A stretch of 42,717 nt of DNA from Butyrivibrio sp. INlla21 (GTDB taxonomy: Bacteria > Bacillota > Clostridia > Lachnospirales > Lachnospiraceae), in the NCBI RefSeq assembly GCF_900116875.1, contig NZ_FPCC01000024.1, positions 1 to 42,717 on the forward strand, in the 5' to 3' direction. The notes below the pieces were generated by a model. The model worked only from the letters and a program-made list of their open reading frames with translations. It searched no databases and had not been told where the DNA came from. Shown one piece after another: positions 7,541 through 15,794 of the stretch (positions are counted from its first letter, which is position 1; each line of letters starts with the position of its first letter). A program made the translations under genes and the position numbers.

Positions 7541-8318
7541 TGCTTAAAATCGCTCTATATCTTGACTTATTTTATTTTTCTTTTTATGTAGATCAAAGAT
7601 GTCTTTACTCTACCGGTTGTGATGCTTTGCTCGCACTTATGTCTTTTATATATAGGTATTATATTCATTATACATTATATCTTTGATATCTATATCATTT
7701 ATACTTTATCACATATCTATAACATTTACAATATCTATTATCTTTAATCTATTTATCCCATTTATATCATTTAATATATATTCCATATATATAGTATATA
7801 TATAATCCAATACATTTAACCTATATAACATATCTATAATATAAAACATATTTTGTATATCTATACTTTTGCCTTTTTTTCATAATAATACAGACATATA
7901 TAACATATATACTACATATATTATATTTGCCATCACAATATGTTTTCCCTATCTATAGTATGCTAAACATGCTATTAACTAGTACGGTATAATAGATTAC
8001 TGAATAATTATATTGAATATATAACATATATGCGTTATGTAATAAAATGAATATTTTTGAGAGTGCTAAATAGTAGGCATAACATAAATAATACATATAA
8101 GCTATATAACAAAGATAACATAAATAAATAAAATATAGGATATGACATATAGATGTAATAGATTATAATAGTATATTAAAATAAGTATATGAAAAGAAAG
8201 AATAATGTTATATAATACATATACATTATGAATAAAATGTGCTTATAGAAAATTAAATAAAAAATATATGATATATAACAAATATAAAAGACAATAGAAT
8301 AAACGACCAGGAGGAGAT
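7541..8318. other. Extremely AT-rich repeat region upstream of parA: candidate centromere and/or unwinding element
   Basis: About 780 bp of nearly pure A/T without a gene. Two degenerate repeat families are visible. One is ATATCTATAnnnTTTA, starting at 7686, 7713, 7731, 7830 and 7857; the pairs 7686/7713 and 7830/7857 are each 27 bp apart. The other is TATATAACATAT, at 7822-7833, inside the exact 15-mer ATATATAACATATAT at 7896-7910 and 8017-8031, with partial copies near 8101, 8206 and 8271. Ribbon-helix-helix partition proteins usually bind arrays of short repeats directly upstream of their parA operon, which is the arrangement here. The low complexity means some matches arise by chance. Confidence 0.55.
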
Positions 8319-9167
8319 ATGCGAATTATAGCTTTTAGTAATCAAAAAGGTGGCGTGGCAAAAACGACATCAAGTTATGCGATGGCGGTTGGCTTAGCGA
8401 AAAGAGGATATAAAGTATTGGTTGTTGATGCTGACCCCCAAGAAAACTTATCAATGACAGCCGGAATAGATTTAAATGAGATCGATCCGGATCCCGAGGA
8501 AATAGAAAGATTATCGGAAGAACAACAAGAATACTTTTATAGGAATGTTCCTGCAAAGCTATTTGAGGTTATGGAATCAGAAGTCGACAAAAAATCAGCA
8601 AAAAAGGATATTAATAAGGCGATAATTCCCATTGCTGAAAATTTAGACTTAATCGTTGGGGGAATAGACCTTGCATCGGCGGATATGACTTTTAATAATA
8701 TAGGCCGTGAAAGGTTAATGGAAAAAGCATTTGGGAAACTAAATAAGGAATATGATTTCTGTGTTTTTGATTGCAGCCCGGCACTTGGAGTAGTTCTTAT
8801 GAATATATTAACCTTGGCGGATGAGGTAATAATACCACTTGAGCCAGGGGCTTATTCCTTACAAGGGTTATCAAGACTTTATAAATTTATCGGACAGATA
8901 CATGATTATACAAATGATAGACTAAAGGTAGACGGAATACTTGTTACTAAAGTAAGAAAAACAGCTAATTCCAAGATATGGATCGGAGATATAGAAGAAA
9001 AGGCTAAATTGCTAGGAACGAAGGTATACAAGTCAAGAATAAGGTTAAATGTATCAGTAGAGGAAGCACAGACAATGAGAATGGATCTGTTTGAATATGC
9101 AAGCGGTTCATCTGCGGCAAGAGACTATGATGATTTTATCGATGAATTTTTAGAGGAGGATAAGTGA
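8319..9167 (+). CDS. parA: ParA-type partition ATPase
   Basis: The 282-residue protein of the ParA/Soj/MinD superfamily begins MRIIAFSNQKGGVAKTTSS, with the deviant Walker A (KGGVAKTT, about 10-17) including the signature lysine. VLVVDADPQENLS (Walker A') and CVFDCSPALG (Walker B) follow in order. ParA uses ATP-dependent DNA binding to distribute replicons before division. There is no N-terminal HTH, so it is the small (type Ib-like) form in which the partner protein does the repressing. An AGGAGGAG site precedes the ATG. The stop overlaps the start of the next gene (TGATG), so the two are translationally coupled. The AT-rich repeat region directly upstream is the probable centromere. Confidence 0.93.
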   Translation: MRIIAFSNQKGGVAKTTSSYAMAVGLAKRGYKVLVVDADPQENLSMTAGIDLNEIDPDPEEIERLSEEQQEYFYRNVPAKLFEVMESEVDKKSAKKDINKAIIPIAENLDLIVGGIDLASADMTFNNIGRERLMEKAFGKLNKEYDFCVFDCSPALGVVLMNILTLADEVIIPLEPGAYSLQGLSRLYKFIGQIHDYTNDRLKVDGILVTKVRKTANSKIWIGDIEEKAKLLGTKVYKSRIRLNVSVEEAQTMRMDLFEYASGSSAARDYDDFIDEFLEEDK

Positions 9168-9709
9168 TGGCAAGTAAAGCAGATCTTTTAAAAAAGAGTG
9201 TAAATAAGACCGGAAAGGGATTATTTGCAGGAATGACTCCTATAAAAGAAGAAACGGAGAATAAAGAGAAACAAAAATCAATTGAAGAAAACGCCGGCAG
9301 GATAGAGCCTCAGTATAAGGAAATAGGGAAAGAAGCGGAAAAAGAAATTGTTGAAGTGATAGATCCTAAAAAGGAAACAGCACTTGATGAGACAAAAGTT
9401 ATAAAAGAAAACAAAAAAGAGCCCAGCCCTAGGGAGATGGTAGAGGAGATTCTTAGACAAAACTCCGGTACAAAAGAAAAAAAGACAGTTACAGGCGAGA
9501 AACCGGAGAAAACAAGCAGGTATGAGAAAGAGAAGTTTTTGCTTCTTGATATCAGAGGATATAGAGATTATGTTGAACATATGGCCAAAGCAGCAAATAT
9601 GTCAGCAACAAAATATATCAGGAGCTTGATAGAGCAGGATATGGAACAGAATATGGATATCTATGAAGCACATAAGGCATTGGAAGAAAGACTAAAAAAG
9701 AGAAAATAA
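9167..9709 (+). CDS. ParB-like centromere-binding protein with ribbon-helix-helix C-terminus
   Basis: This 180-residue protein is coupled to parA. The first 115 or so residues are Lys/Glu-rich, low in complexity and probably disordered. The C-terminal part (about 118-165) has the strand-helix-helix pattern of an RHH DNA-binding domain: KFLLLDIRGYRDYVEHMAK, then an NMSATKYIRSLIE helix. This matches the usual partner in small parA loci (ParG/ParR-like function), where the RHH domain binds the centromere and the flexible tail stimulates the ATPase. In ParG the flexible tail is also N-terminal, but it is much shorter. ATG 9167 is preferred over GTG 9164 because it sits at the better distance from AGGAGG. 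No direct family name can be assigned from sequence alone. Confidence 0.75.
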   Translation: MASKADLLKKSVNKTGKGLFAGMTPIKEETENKEKQKSIEENAGRIEPQYKEIGKEAEKEIVEVIDPKKETALDETKVIKENKKEPSPREMVEEILRQNSGTKEKKTVTGEKPEKTSRYEKEKFLLLDIRGYRDYVEHMAKAANMSATKYIRSLIEQDMEQNMDIYEAHKALEERLKKRK

Positions 9710-9716
9710 AAAGCAA

Positions 9717-9763
9717 AAAAAGAACTGTAAGAGAATAATGAATATTCTCTACAGTTCTTTTAT
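9717..9763. terminator. Bidirectional terminator between the par operon and hup
   Basis: A stem of about 19 bp with one bulged A (AAAAGAACTGTA..GAGAATA arms) has a small loop. A-rich sequence on the left and T-rich on the right serve both the plus-strand parB-like gene and the convergent minus-strand HU gene. Confidence 0.9.
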
Positions 9764-9778
9764 TATATACAGATGATA

Positions 9779-10063
9779 TTATTTCTTCTTGCCGTTAACA
9801 GCATCCTTAAGAGCCTTGCCGGCTTTAAACTTAGGAACTGTAGCAGCGGGGATCTTGATTGCAGCGCCAGTCTGAGGATTCTTACCTGTTCTAGCTGCTC
9901 TCTTTGCAGTCTCAAAAGTACCAAAGCCTACGAGCTGAACTTTGCCCTTTTTCTTAAGCTCTTTTGAAACAGCATCTGTGAAAGCCTTTACAGCCTTCTC
10001 TGAATCCTTCTTAGAAAGACCAGTCTCTTTTGCAATAGCATCAACAAGTTCTGTCTTATTCAT
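9779..10063 (-). CDS. hup: HU-type nucleoid DNA-binding protein
   Basis: The 94-residue protein is of usual HU length (90 plus a short Lys tail). It shows the full HU pattern: an MNKTELVDAIA start, VQLVGFGTFE in the saddle, then R.ARTGKNPQTG.. with the intercalating NP of the beta arm, and KAGKALKDAV at the end. HU dimers bend and compact DNA and assist many plasmid origins. A GAGGGAGG ribosome site precedes the ATG. The gene is monocistronic and converges with the par operon. Upstream, a TTTTGGC/GCCAAAA inverted repeat (10141-10164) may be regulatory. Either the replicon brings its own HU or this is the only copy in the cell; the window cannot tell. Confidence 0.95.
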   Translation of the reverse strand: MNKTELVDAIAKETGLSKKDSEKAVKAFTDAVSKELKKKGKVQLVGFGTFETAKRAARTGKNPQTGAAIKIPAATVPKFKAGKALKDAVNGKKK

Positions 10064-10140
10064 GGTATAATACCTCCCTCAAATTGAGTATTTTTACTAC
10101 TATTCATGATTTTACAACGTTTTTATGCGCCTTACAAGAG

Positions 10141-10164
10141 TTTTGGCTCGAAAAATCGCCAAAA
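10141..10164. promoter_or_regulatory. Inverted repeat upstream of hup
   Basis: TTTTGGC and GCCAAAA are separated by 10 bases, about 80 bp upstream of the HU start. It is the only clear symmetry in the 152-bp gap between hup and the MATE gene. It could be an operator or a weak terminator of the MATE transcript. Confidence 0.35.
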
Positions 10165-10215
10165 TTTGTAGCGTTTTTTAGTGCACAATACTGAAAAACC
10201 GCATGAATAATGTCT

Positions 10216-11586
10216 TTATAACGTGGCGAGGGTGGTTTTGTACAGTTTTTTGAATAGTATAACAGATATGGTGAGCGAAGCTATCTCTGCTATTGGGAAA
10301 GCAAACCAAACTAAATTGAGGTTGCCTGTTTGAGCCAATAACCATGCAGCAGGGATGAGAACAACAAGCTGACGGCCAACAGAAACGGCGAGAGAATAGG
10401 TTCCTTTGGAAAAAGCCTGGAAAACAGATCCCATAGCAATACAAAGACCTGCAATAGGAAACGAAAGGCTTATTATTCTAAGCGCAGGTTTACCAATAGC
10501 TGTCATTTCAGAAGATGAATTGAAAAAGCCGAGTAGTGTAGCGGGGAATATCTGAAACACAAGGGTTCCGGTAAGCATAATTGATACAGCTAAAACAACA
10601 GCAAATCTAAGAGCTTGATTTATTCGTTCCTTATACTTGGCACCATAGTTATATGCAAGAACAGGAATAAGACCGTTGTTTAAGCCAAACACCGGCATAA
10701 AGAAGAAACTCTGAAGCTTAAAGTAAACACCAAAAACCGCGGTGGCGGTTGATGAAAACATACCTAAAATAAGATTGATCATGTAAGTCATCACAGAACC
10801 AATAGACATCATAAGTATTGAAGGTATTCCGACATAAAAGATTTCTTTAATCGTGGAAAAAACAGGAGTGGTGATATCTTTAATAGAAAGATGGATTTCT
10901 GTATTGAATTTTAAATTGCATAAAAGACCAATCATGGCAGCAATGAACTGGCCTAATATGGTTGCATAAGCAGCACCGGCAATTCCAAGTGTGGGAAAAG
11001 GTCCGATGCCAAAGATTAGAAGTGGATCAAATATGATGTTAATAAGTGCACCGGTTGCCTGCGAAATCATGCTATAGAAAGTTTTTCCGGTAGACTGAAG
11101 CAGACGTTCAAAGATCATTTGGAAAAAAAGACCTAAAGAACAGCAACTAATTATCTGAAGATAAGTTGCCCCGTATGAAGATATTGTTGCAGATGTAGTT
11201 TGAGTACGAATAAAAGCGGGTGCAAAAAAGATGCCTATAATAAGAAAGACGAGATAGTTGACAAACGTAAGTAAAATGCCCATATTTGCGGCAGAATCTG
11301 CTTTATCAAATTTTTTTTCACCTAAAGAGCGCGAAAGTAGAGCATTTATACCGACTCCCGTTCCTGAACCTAAAGCGATCATAAGATTCTGCATGGGGAA
11401 GGCCAGAGTTACGGCTGTAAGCGCATCTTCTCCGGCAGTAAGTGATTCACCTACTATATTTGATACGAAGATACTGTCCACAACGTTATATAAGGCTTGT
11501 ACCAACATTGAAATCATCATTGGCAAAGACATAGACAAAATAAGCTTTTTTACCGGCATAACACCCATTTTATTTTCTTTATTCAT
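10216..11586 (-). CDS. MATE-family multidrug exporter
   Basis: This 456-residue integral membrane protein has about twelve predicted helices in two homologous halves. The N-terminal region KLILSMSLPMMISMLVQALYN followed by VVDSIFVS is typical of MATE transporters. A matching PLLIFGIGPFPTLGIAGAAYAT region is found mid-chain. MATE exporters use Na+ or H+ gradients to expel cationic drugs and metabolites; the substrate cannot be predicted. GAGGG precedes the ATG. The gene stands alone, divergent from manA. Confidence 0.9.
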   Translation of the reverse strand: MNKENKMGVMPVKKLILSMSLPMMISMLVQALYNVVDSIFVSNIVGESLTAGEDALTAVTLAFPMQNLMIALGSGTGVGINALLSRSLGEKKFDKADSAANMGILLTFVNYLVFLIIGIFFAPAFIRTQTTSATISSYGATYLQIISCCSLGLFFQMIFERLLQSTGKTFYSMISQATGALINIIFDPLLIFGIGPFPTLGIAGAAYATILGQFIAAMIGLLCNLKFNTEIHLSIKDITTPVFSTIKEIFYVGIPSILMMSIGSVMTYMINLILGMFSSTATAVFGVYFKLQSFFFMPVFGLNNGLIPVLAYNYGAKYKERINQALRFAVVLAVSIMLTGTLVFQIFPATLLGFFNSSSEMTAIGKPALRIISLSFPIAGLCIAMGSVFQAFSKGTYSLAVSVGRQLVVLIPAAWLLAQTGNLNLVWFAFPIAEIASLTISVILFKKLYKTTLATL

Positions 11587-11734
11587 TGTATTCCCTCTTT
11601 ATTTAATATGTGAGAAAGTAGTATAACACGAAAAAAAGAGATAATCTACTTATAAAAAGAATGACATAAATCAATAAATATGTATATAATTCATAAGATA
11701 AGATTATTATAGTGAATAAAAAAGGAATATCATA

Positions 11735-12679
11735 ATGGGAATATATAAATTAAAACCTGCTTGCAAAGACTATATTTGGGGTGGAAATCGTCTGGTTAAT
11801 GAATATGGAATTGAGTGTGACGGAGAAATATGTGCAGAGGCATGGGTTCTTTCTTGCCATAAAGACGGCAGTTCAAGGATAACAAGTGATATTCAAAAAG
11901 ATAGACTGTTTTCGGAGTTTATAAATGAAAATAAAGCTGTTTTAGGAACTAATTGCGAAAGATTCGATGATTTTCCTATTTTAATCAAGCTTATAGATGC
12001 AAAAAAGCCATTGTCAATTCAAGTACATCCTGATGATGAGTATGCCCTGAAGCATGAAAAGCAGTTTGGAAAAACAGAGATGTGGTATGTGATTGAGGCT
12101 GATGAGGGCGCTTTTTTGTATCAAGGTTTTGAAAAACATATAGATAAAGAAGAATTTGAGCGACGAATTAATGATAATACTCTTACAGAAGTTTTGCATA
12201 AGAAGTATGTAAAAAAAGGAGACGTGATTTTTATAGCTCCCGGAACGCTTCATGCAATCGGTGAAGGAATTATGGTTGCCGAAATACAACAAAACTCAAA
12301 CGTTACTTATAGAGTATATGATTACGGAAGATTAGGGCCTGACGGAAAGCCAAGGGAATTGCATATTTCAAAGGCGCTTGATGTTACAAAGCTTGAGCGA
12401 CCGACAGATACTGTTTCTAATAGCGGACACTTGGCTACATGTGAGTATTTTTGTGTCGACAAAATTACCGTCAAAAAGGAGGCGGTATATCATGGAAACG
12501 CCGGAAAGGAGTCCTTCGTTAGCATTCTTTCTATCACAGGAAACTGCACTGTATCAACAGACACAGAAGCGATTTCCATGAAGAAAGGTGATTCATTATT
12601 TATTGAAGCAGACACCGGCAAGTACGAGATTGAAGGTGATGCAGAAGTGATCATAACTTCAATTCCGTCAAAAGCATGA
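11735..12679 (+). CDS. manA: Mannose-6-phosphate isomerase, class I
   Basis: This cytosolic protein of 314 residues is of the short Firmicute form. Zinc ligands are visible: Q96-V-H98 in SIQVHPDDEYA, E115 in GKTEMWYV, and H173 in IAPGTLHAIGEG. It interconverts mannose-6-P and fructose-6-P, feeding mannose into glycolysis or making mannose-6-P for glycans. It is preceded by AAGGAA and ends 7 bp before the convergent merR gene, with no terminator visible between them. It has no evident operon partner. Confidence 0.93.
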   Translation: MGIYKLKPACKDYIWGGNRLVNEYGIECDGEICAEAWVLSCHKDGSSRITSDIQKDRLFSEFINENKAVLGTNCERFDDFPILIKLIDAKKPLSIQVHPDDEYALKHEKQFGKTEMWYVIEADEGAFLYQGFEKHIDKEEFERRINDNTLTEVLHKKYVKKGDVIFIAPGTLHAIGEGIMVAEIQQNSNVTYRVYDYGRLGPDGKPRELHISKALDVTKLERPTDTVSNSGHLATCEYFCVDKITVKKEAVYHGNAGKESFVSILSITGNCTVSTDTEAISMKKGDSLFIEADTGKYEIEGDAEVIITSIPSKA

Positions 12680-12686
12680 AAACATA

Positions 12687-13535
12687 TTATTCTACGCAGA
12701 TAAATAAGTATTTAAAGTAAGAATGAGTTTCTTCTTTGTTATACAAGTTTATTAAACTTATAGAATATAGATCAGAGCAGGCTTTTAGCCTGTTCTTTTT
12801 TATATATGAAACCATCTTTCTGTATGTTTTTTCAATTGCCGGAGAATGATGGTCGTGATAGCAGCATACAGTCTTTGCGCTTGGAAGCGGAAAAGAGGAC
12901 TCGTTATCGGCGGGGAGGAACGATAAGCTGATTATATTATTATAAAGATAATTTTTATTAACAAGATCTTTGTATTTAATCGTTACTCCTGAGGGAAACG
13001 TTGAAAGTGTATCATTTTCTTTCACCCTAGACATGTGATTGGAGATGTCATGTGCAATATCAGCCGCGTGATGTGCATCAGATTTGTTTTCGATGGGGGT
13101 TGTCGTCACACTTATTTCCGGAATGTCATCCATAAAAGGCTTATCCGGGCCGTGATCCTCGTATTTATCCAATATCCACATGCCCAGGTGAAGGGCGCTG
13201 ATTTTTTTATTAATGGAAAAAAGTTCTTTTTGCATGTCTAAGATTTTAGAATTAACCAAATTGGTGATACTTTCTTTGGATGAATTATAAATTATGTTAC
13301 GGATTTCTTTGATGGAACAGCCTGTCTGGCGCATGGTTGAGATAAAATAAAAAGAACTTATCTGGGAAGCAGAATAGTAATGATATCCGTTATCGGGATC
13401 GATTCTTGGCTTAATTATGTTCTGTTCATAATAGTATCTTAAAGTGTCTCTTGTTGTACCACATAGTCTCGCAAACTGGCTTACGGTGAGCGTATATTCT
13501 AAATCGTCATCTTGAAAATTCTGAAATGTTGTCAT
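12687..13535 (-). CDS. MerR-family regulator with GyrI-like effector domain, divergent from the fatty acid operon
   Basis: The protein has 282 residues. A winged HTH of the MerR type covers about 15-85 (LTVSQFARLCGTTRDTLRYY, then a GYHYYS wing). A dimer helix follows (about 90-125). The C-terminal half (about 140-282) resembles GyrI/BmrR-like ligand-binding domains, with SPAIEKTYRKMVSYIKKN near the end. MerR proteins untwist promoters with 19-20 bp spacers when they bind their ligand. The gene is divergent from acpP, and the intergenic promoter has exactly such a spacer (13573-13591) with an inverted repeat. By position it is the likely activator or repressor of fatty acid synthesis; an acyl or lipophilic ligand is a guess. 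Confidence 0.88.
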   Translation of the reverse strand: MTTFQNFQDDDLEYTLTVSQFARLCGTTRDTLRYYYEQNIIKPRIDPDNGYHYYSASQISSFYFISTMRQTGCSIKEIRNIIYNSSKESITNLVNSKILDMQKELFSINKKISALHLGMWILDKYEDHGPDKPFMDDIPEISVTTTPIENKSDAHHAADIAHDISNHMSRVKENDTLSTFPSGVTIKYKDLVNKNYLYNNIISLSFLPADNESSFPLPSAKTVCCYHDHHSPAIEKTYRKMVSYIKKNRLKACSDLYSISLINLYNKEETHSYFKYLFICVE

Positions 13536-13566
13536 AAAAACCCCGCTAAATTGATTAATTTTTTTC

Positions 13567-13597
13567 TTGACCTGGGGGTAACCCCCAAGATTATTGT
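13567..13597 (+). promoter_or_regulatory. MerR-type promoter/operator of the fatty acid operon
   Basis: The -35 is TTGACC (13567-13572) and the -10 is TATTGT (13592-13597), with a 19-bp spacer. The spacer contains TGGGGGTAACCCCCA, a near-perfect inverted repeat centred at 13580. Long spacers filled by a dyad are the hallmark of promoters controlled by MerR-family proteins. It reads toward acpP, whose start lies 85 bp further on. The divergent MerR gene starts 32 bp on the other side, so the same site can also repress merR. Confidence 0.8.
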
Positions 13598-13681
13598 AAC
13601 AAAGAATTATAATAAAACAACCCTATGACATGTGTGTAGAGCATATGTATGGGAAAAGTGAGAATTAAAGGAGATAAACAA

Positions 13682-13903
13682 ATGAAGGACGTAAAGGGAA
13701 CAATAATTCGTATAATCGCAGAGTATCTTGATAAAGAGGAGTCAGAGATCAAGTCTAGCGATACATTTACAGATATCGGTCTTGATTCACTTGATATCAT
13801 GGAGCTTGTTATGCAGATGCAGGAAGAACTTGATTGCAAGATCGAGCTTTCTCAGGAAATCACAACAATTGATAAGCTTGTTGAGCTTATTGAGAAGCAG
13901 TAA
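13682..13903 (+). CDS. acpP: Acyl carrier protein
   Basis: This acidic 73-residue protein has the phosphopantetheine attachment motif DIGLDSLDIMELV, Ser at about residue 37. It carries growing acyl chains as thioesters. AAAGGAG sits 8 bases before ATG 13682; an upstream in-frame ATG at 13649 lacks a ribosome site. It is the first gene of the operon. Confidence 0.95.
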   Translation: MKDVKGTIIRIIAEYLDKEESEIKSSDTFTDIGLDSLDIMELVMQMQEELDCKIELSQEITTIDKLVELIEKQ

Positions 13904-13921
13904 TCCTCTGGAGGGATTGAA

Positions 13922-14851
13922 ATGAATAAGAACCCGGTATGTGAATTACTTGGAATTAAATACCCTGTTATTCAGGGAGGAATGGCGTGGATAGCAGATG
14001 CTCAGCTTGCAGCAGCTGTATCCAACGCAGGTGGGCTTGGCCTTATAGCAGCAATGAACTCAAATGGGGAACAATTGCGAGCACAGATTAAAGAGGCTAA
14101 GAAGCTCACGGACAAACCATTTGGCGTAAACTTAATGCTTATGAGTCCATACATCGATGAAGCAGTAAATGTTGTATGCGAGGAAGGAGTATCTGTAGTT
14201 ACAACTGGTGCAGGAAACCCGGCAAAGTATATGGAGCAACTAAAAGCTTCTAATATTAAGGTTATCTGCGTAGTAGCCAGTGTTGCCCTTGCAGTTATGG
14301 TTGAAAGAATGGGCGCCAGTGCGGTTATAGCAGAAGGATGCGAGTCCGGAGGCCATGTCGGAGAGACAACAACTATGGCGCTTGTTCCGCAGGTTGTAGA
14401 TGCGGTCAATATTCCGGTCATTGCAGCAGGTGGAATTGCGGATGGCAGAGGAATGGCTGCAGCATACATGCTTGGAGCAAAAGCTGTACAGATGGGAACA
14501 AGATTCCTGACAGCCAAAGAATGCAACGTTCATGAGAATTATAAAGAAAAAGTCCTTTCGGCTAAGGATAGGGACACCATCGTTACCGGAAAGACACTTG
14601 GACATCCTGTAAGAGCACTCAAGAACCGCATGACAAGGGAATTCCAGAAAAAAGAGAGCGATCCCGCGACAACACAGGCAGAGCTTGAAGCAATGGGTGC
14701 AGGTGCACTTAGAAAAGCAGCCATAGAAGGCGATGTTAAGTATGGTTCATGTATGTGTGGACAGATCGCCGGCCTTGTAAACAGCGAGAATACTTGCGAA
14801 GAAATAATAACAAGCATCTGTAGCGAAGCGGCAGCACTTATGGGTGCATAA
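13922..14851 (+). CDS. fabK: Enoyl-ACP reductase II (FMN-dependent)
   Basis: The 309-residue TIM-barrel protein is of the nitronate monooxygenase/FabK family. It starts with the typical YPVIQGGMAWI, and then shows AVSNAGGLGLIAA, AEGCESGGHVG (FMN phosphate region), IPVIAAGGIADGRG and AVQMGTRFL. FabK reduces the trans-2-enoyl-ACP double bond with NAD(P)H and replaces FabI, making cells insensitive to triclosan. Its place directly after acpP in a fab operon supports FabK rather than a nitronate monooxygenase. GGAGGG precedes the ATG, 18 bp after acpP. Confidence 0.95.
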   Translation: MNKNPVCELLGIKYPVIQGGMAWIADAQLAAAVSNAGGLGLIAAMNSNGEQLRAQIKEAKKLTDKPFGVNLMLMSPYIDEAVNVVCEEGVSVVTTGAGNPAKYMEQLKASNIKVICVVASVALAVMVERMGASAVIAEGCESGGHVGETTTMALVPQVVDAVNIPVIAAGGIADGRGMAAAYMLGAKAVQMGTRFLTAKECNVHENYKEKVLSAKDRDTIVTGKTLGHPVRALKNRMTREFQKKESDPATTQAELEAMGAGALRKAAIEGDVKYGSCMCGQIAGLVNSENTCEEIITSICSEAAALMGA

Positions 14852-14864
14852 TTTTGGAGATAAC

Positions 14865-15794
14865 ATGGGAAAAATAGCTTTTTTATTTGCCGGACAAGGC
14901 AGTCAATATGCAGGAATGGGAAAAGATCTATACGAGAATGTACCGGAGGTGCAGAGTCTTTTTGACAATGCAGAAGGAGAAAGACCCGGAACACTTTCCC
15001 AGATGTTTGAAGGAACAGAAGAAGAACTGAAAAAGACAGAAAATACTCAGCCTTGCCTTTTTTTGGTTGACTTAGCATGTGCTATGGCACTGGAAAAAAA
15101 TGGAATAAAGCCTGATGTCGTTGCCGGTTTTTCACTTGGTGAGGTGGCGGCTATGGCTTCATCCAAAGCGCTTTCCAACGAGGATGCGTTTAAGCTTGTG
15201 TGTAAGAGAGGCCAGCTGATGCAGAAGGCATCGGAGTCAATTGATGGCGTGATGATAGCTGTAATGAGGATGGACAAAGAAGAACTTGTTCAGTTATGCA
15301 GTGAGTATGGAGTGTATCCGGTAAACTTCAACTGTCCCGGACAGATTGTCGTGTCAGGAGAGGCCGAAAGAATTGAAAAGTTGAAAGAGACACTTACCGA
15401 GAAGAAAGTTCGTTTTGTTCAACTTGCGGTAGGTGGAGCGTTCCATACACCTTATATGAAGGGCGCTTCTGATGGATTAAAAGAGGAATTGGCTTCAGAA
15501 AAGTTATATAACATAAATAAACCATATATCTTTCTTTATGCTAATAAGACTGCAAAACCATATCCAGATAACAGAGAAGGAATGGTAGAGACACTTACTG
15601 ACCAGATTTCAAACAGCGTTAAGTGGGAGGAGACACTTGCAAACATGGCGGAAGATGGGGTTGATACTTTCATTGAGTGTGGTCCCGGTAAGACCTTATC
15701 AGGTTTTGTAAAAAGAACAGTTCCGGAAGCAAGAATATTTAACGTATGCGATCTGGATTCATTGAAGCTTACTATGGAGGGAATGACTAAATAA
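14865..15794 (+). CDS. fabD: Malonyl-CoA:ACP transacylase
   Basis: This protein of 309 residues has the usual AT-domain signatures: FAGQGSQ at 8-14, the nucleophile Ser90 in GFSLGEV, and His194 in GAFHTPYM. It moves malonyl from CoA to ACP. The ATG at 14865 is preceded by TTGGAGA at 5 bases; an upstream ATG (14844) would overlap fabK and lacks a site. The coding sequence contains TTATATAAC near 15506, an incidental match to the palindromes described elsewhere. Its stop overlaps the fabG start by one base (TAATG). Confidence 0.95.
   Translation: MGKIAFLFAGQGSQYAGMGKDLYENVPEVQSLFDNAEGERPGTLSQMFEGTEEELKKTENTQPCLFLVDLACAMALEKNGIKPDVVAGFSLGEVAAMASSKALSNEDAFKLVCKRGQLMQKASESIDGVMIAVMRMDKEELVQLCSEYGVYPVNFNCPGQIVVSGEAERIEKLKETLTEKKVRFVQLAVGGAFHTPYMKGASDGLKEELASEKLYNINKPYIFLYANKTAKPYPDNREGMVETLTDQISNSVKWEETLANMAEDGVDTFIECGPGKTLSGFVKRTVPEARIFNVCDLDSLKLTMEGMTK

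Noticed and set aside
7541..8318. Chromosomal oriC with DnaA boxes
   Set aside because: No TTATCCACA box or close match was found; only TTATCACA near 7707. No dnaA or dnaN gene is nearby.
14002..14605. Long minus-strand frames inside fabK
   Set aside because: Antisense shadows of a well-supported gene with family-wide motifs.
15505..15515. GTTATATAAC palindrome inside fabD
   Set aside because: It encodes ordinary residues (Leu-Tyr-Asn) and is best taken as a chance match; it is kept only as a warning for the operator proposal.
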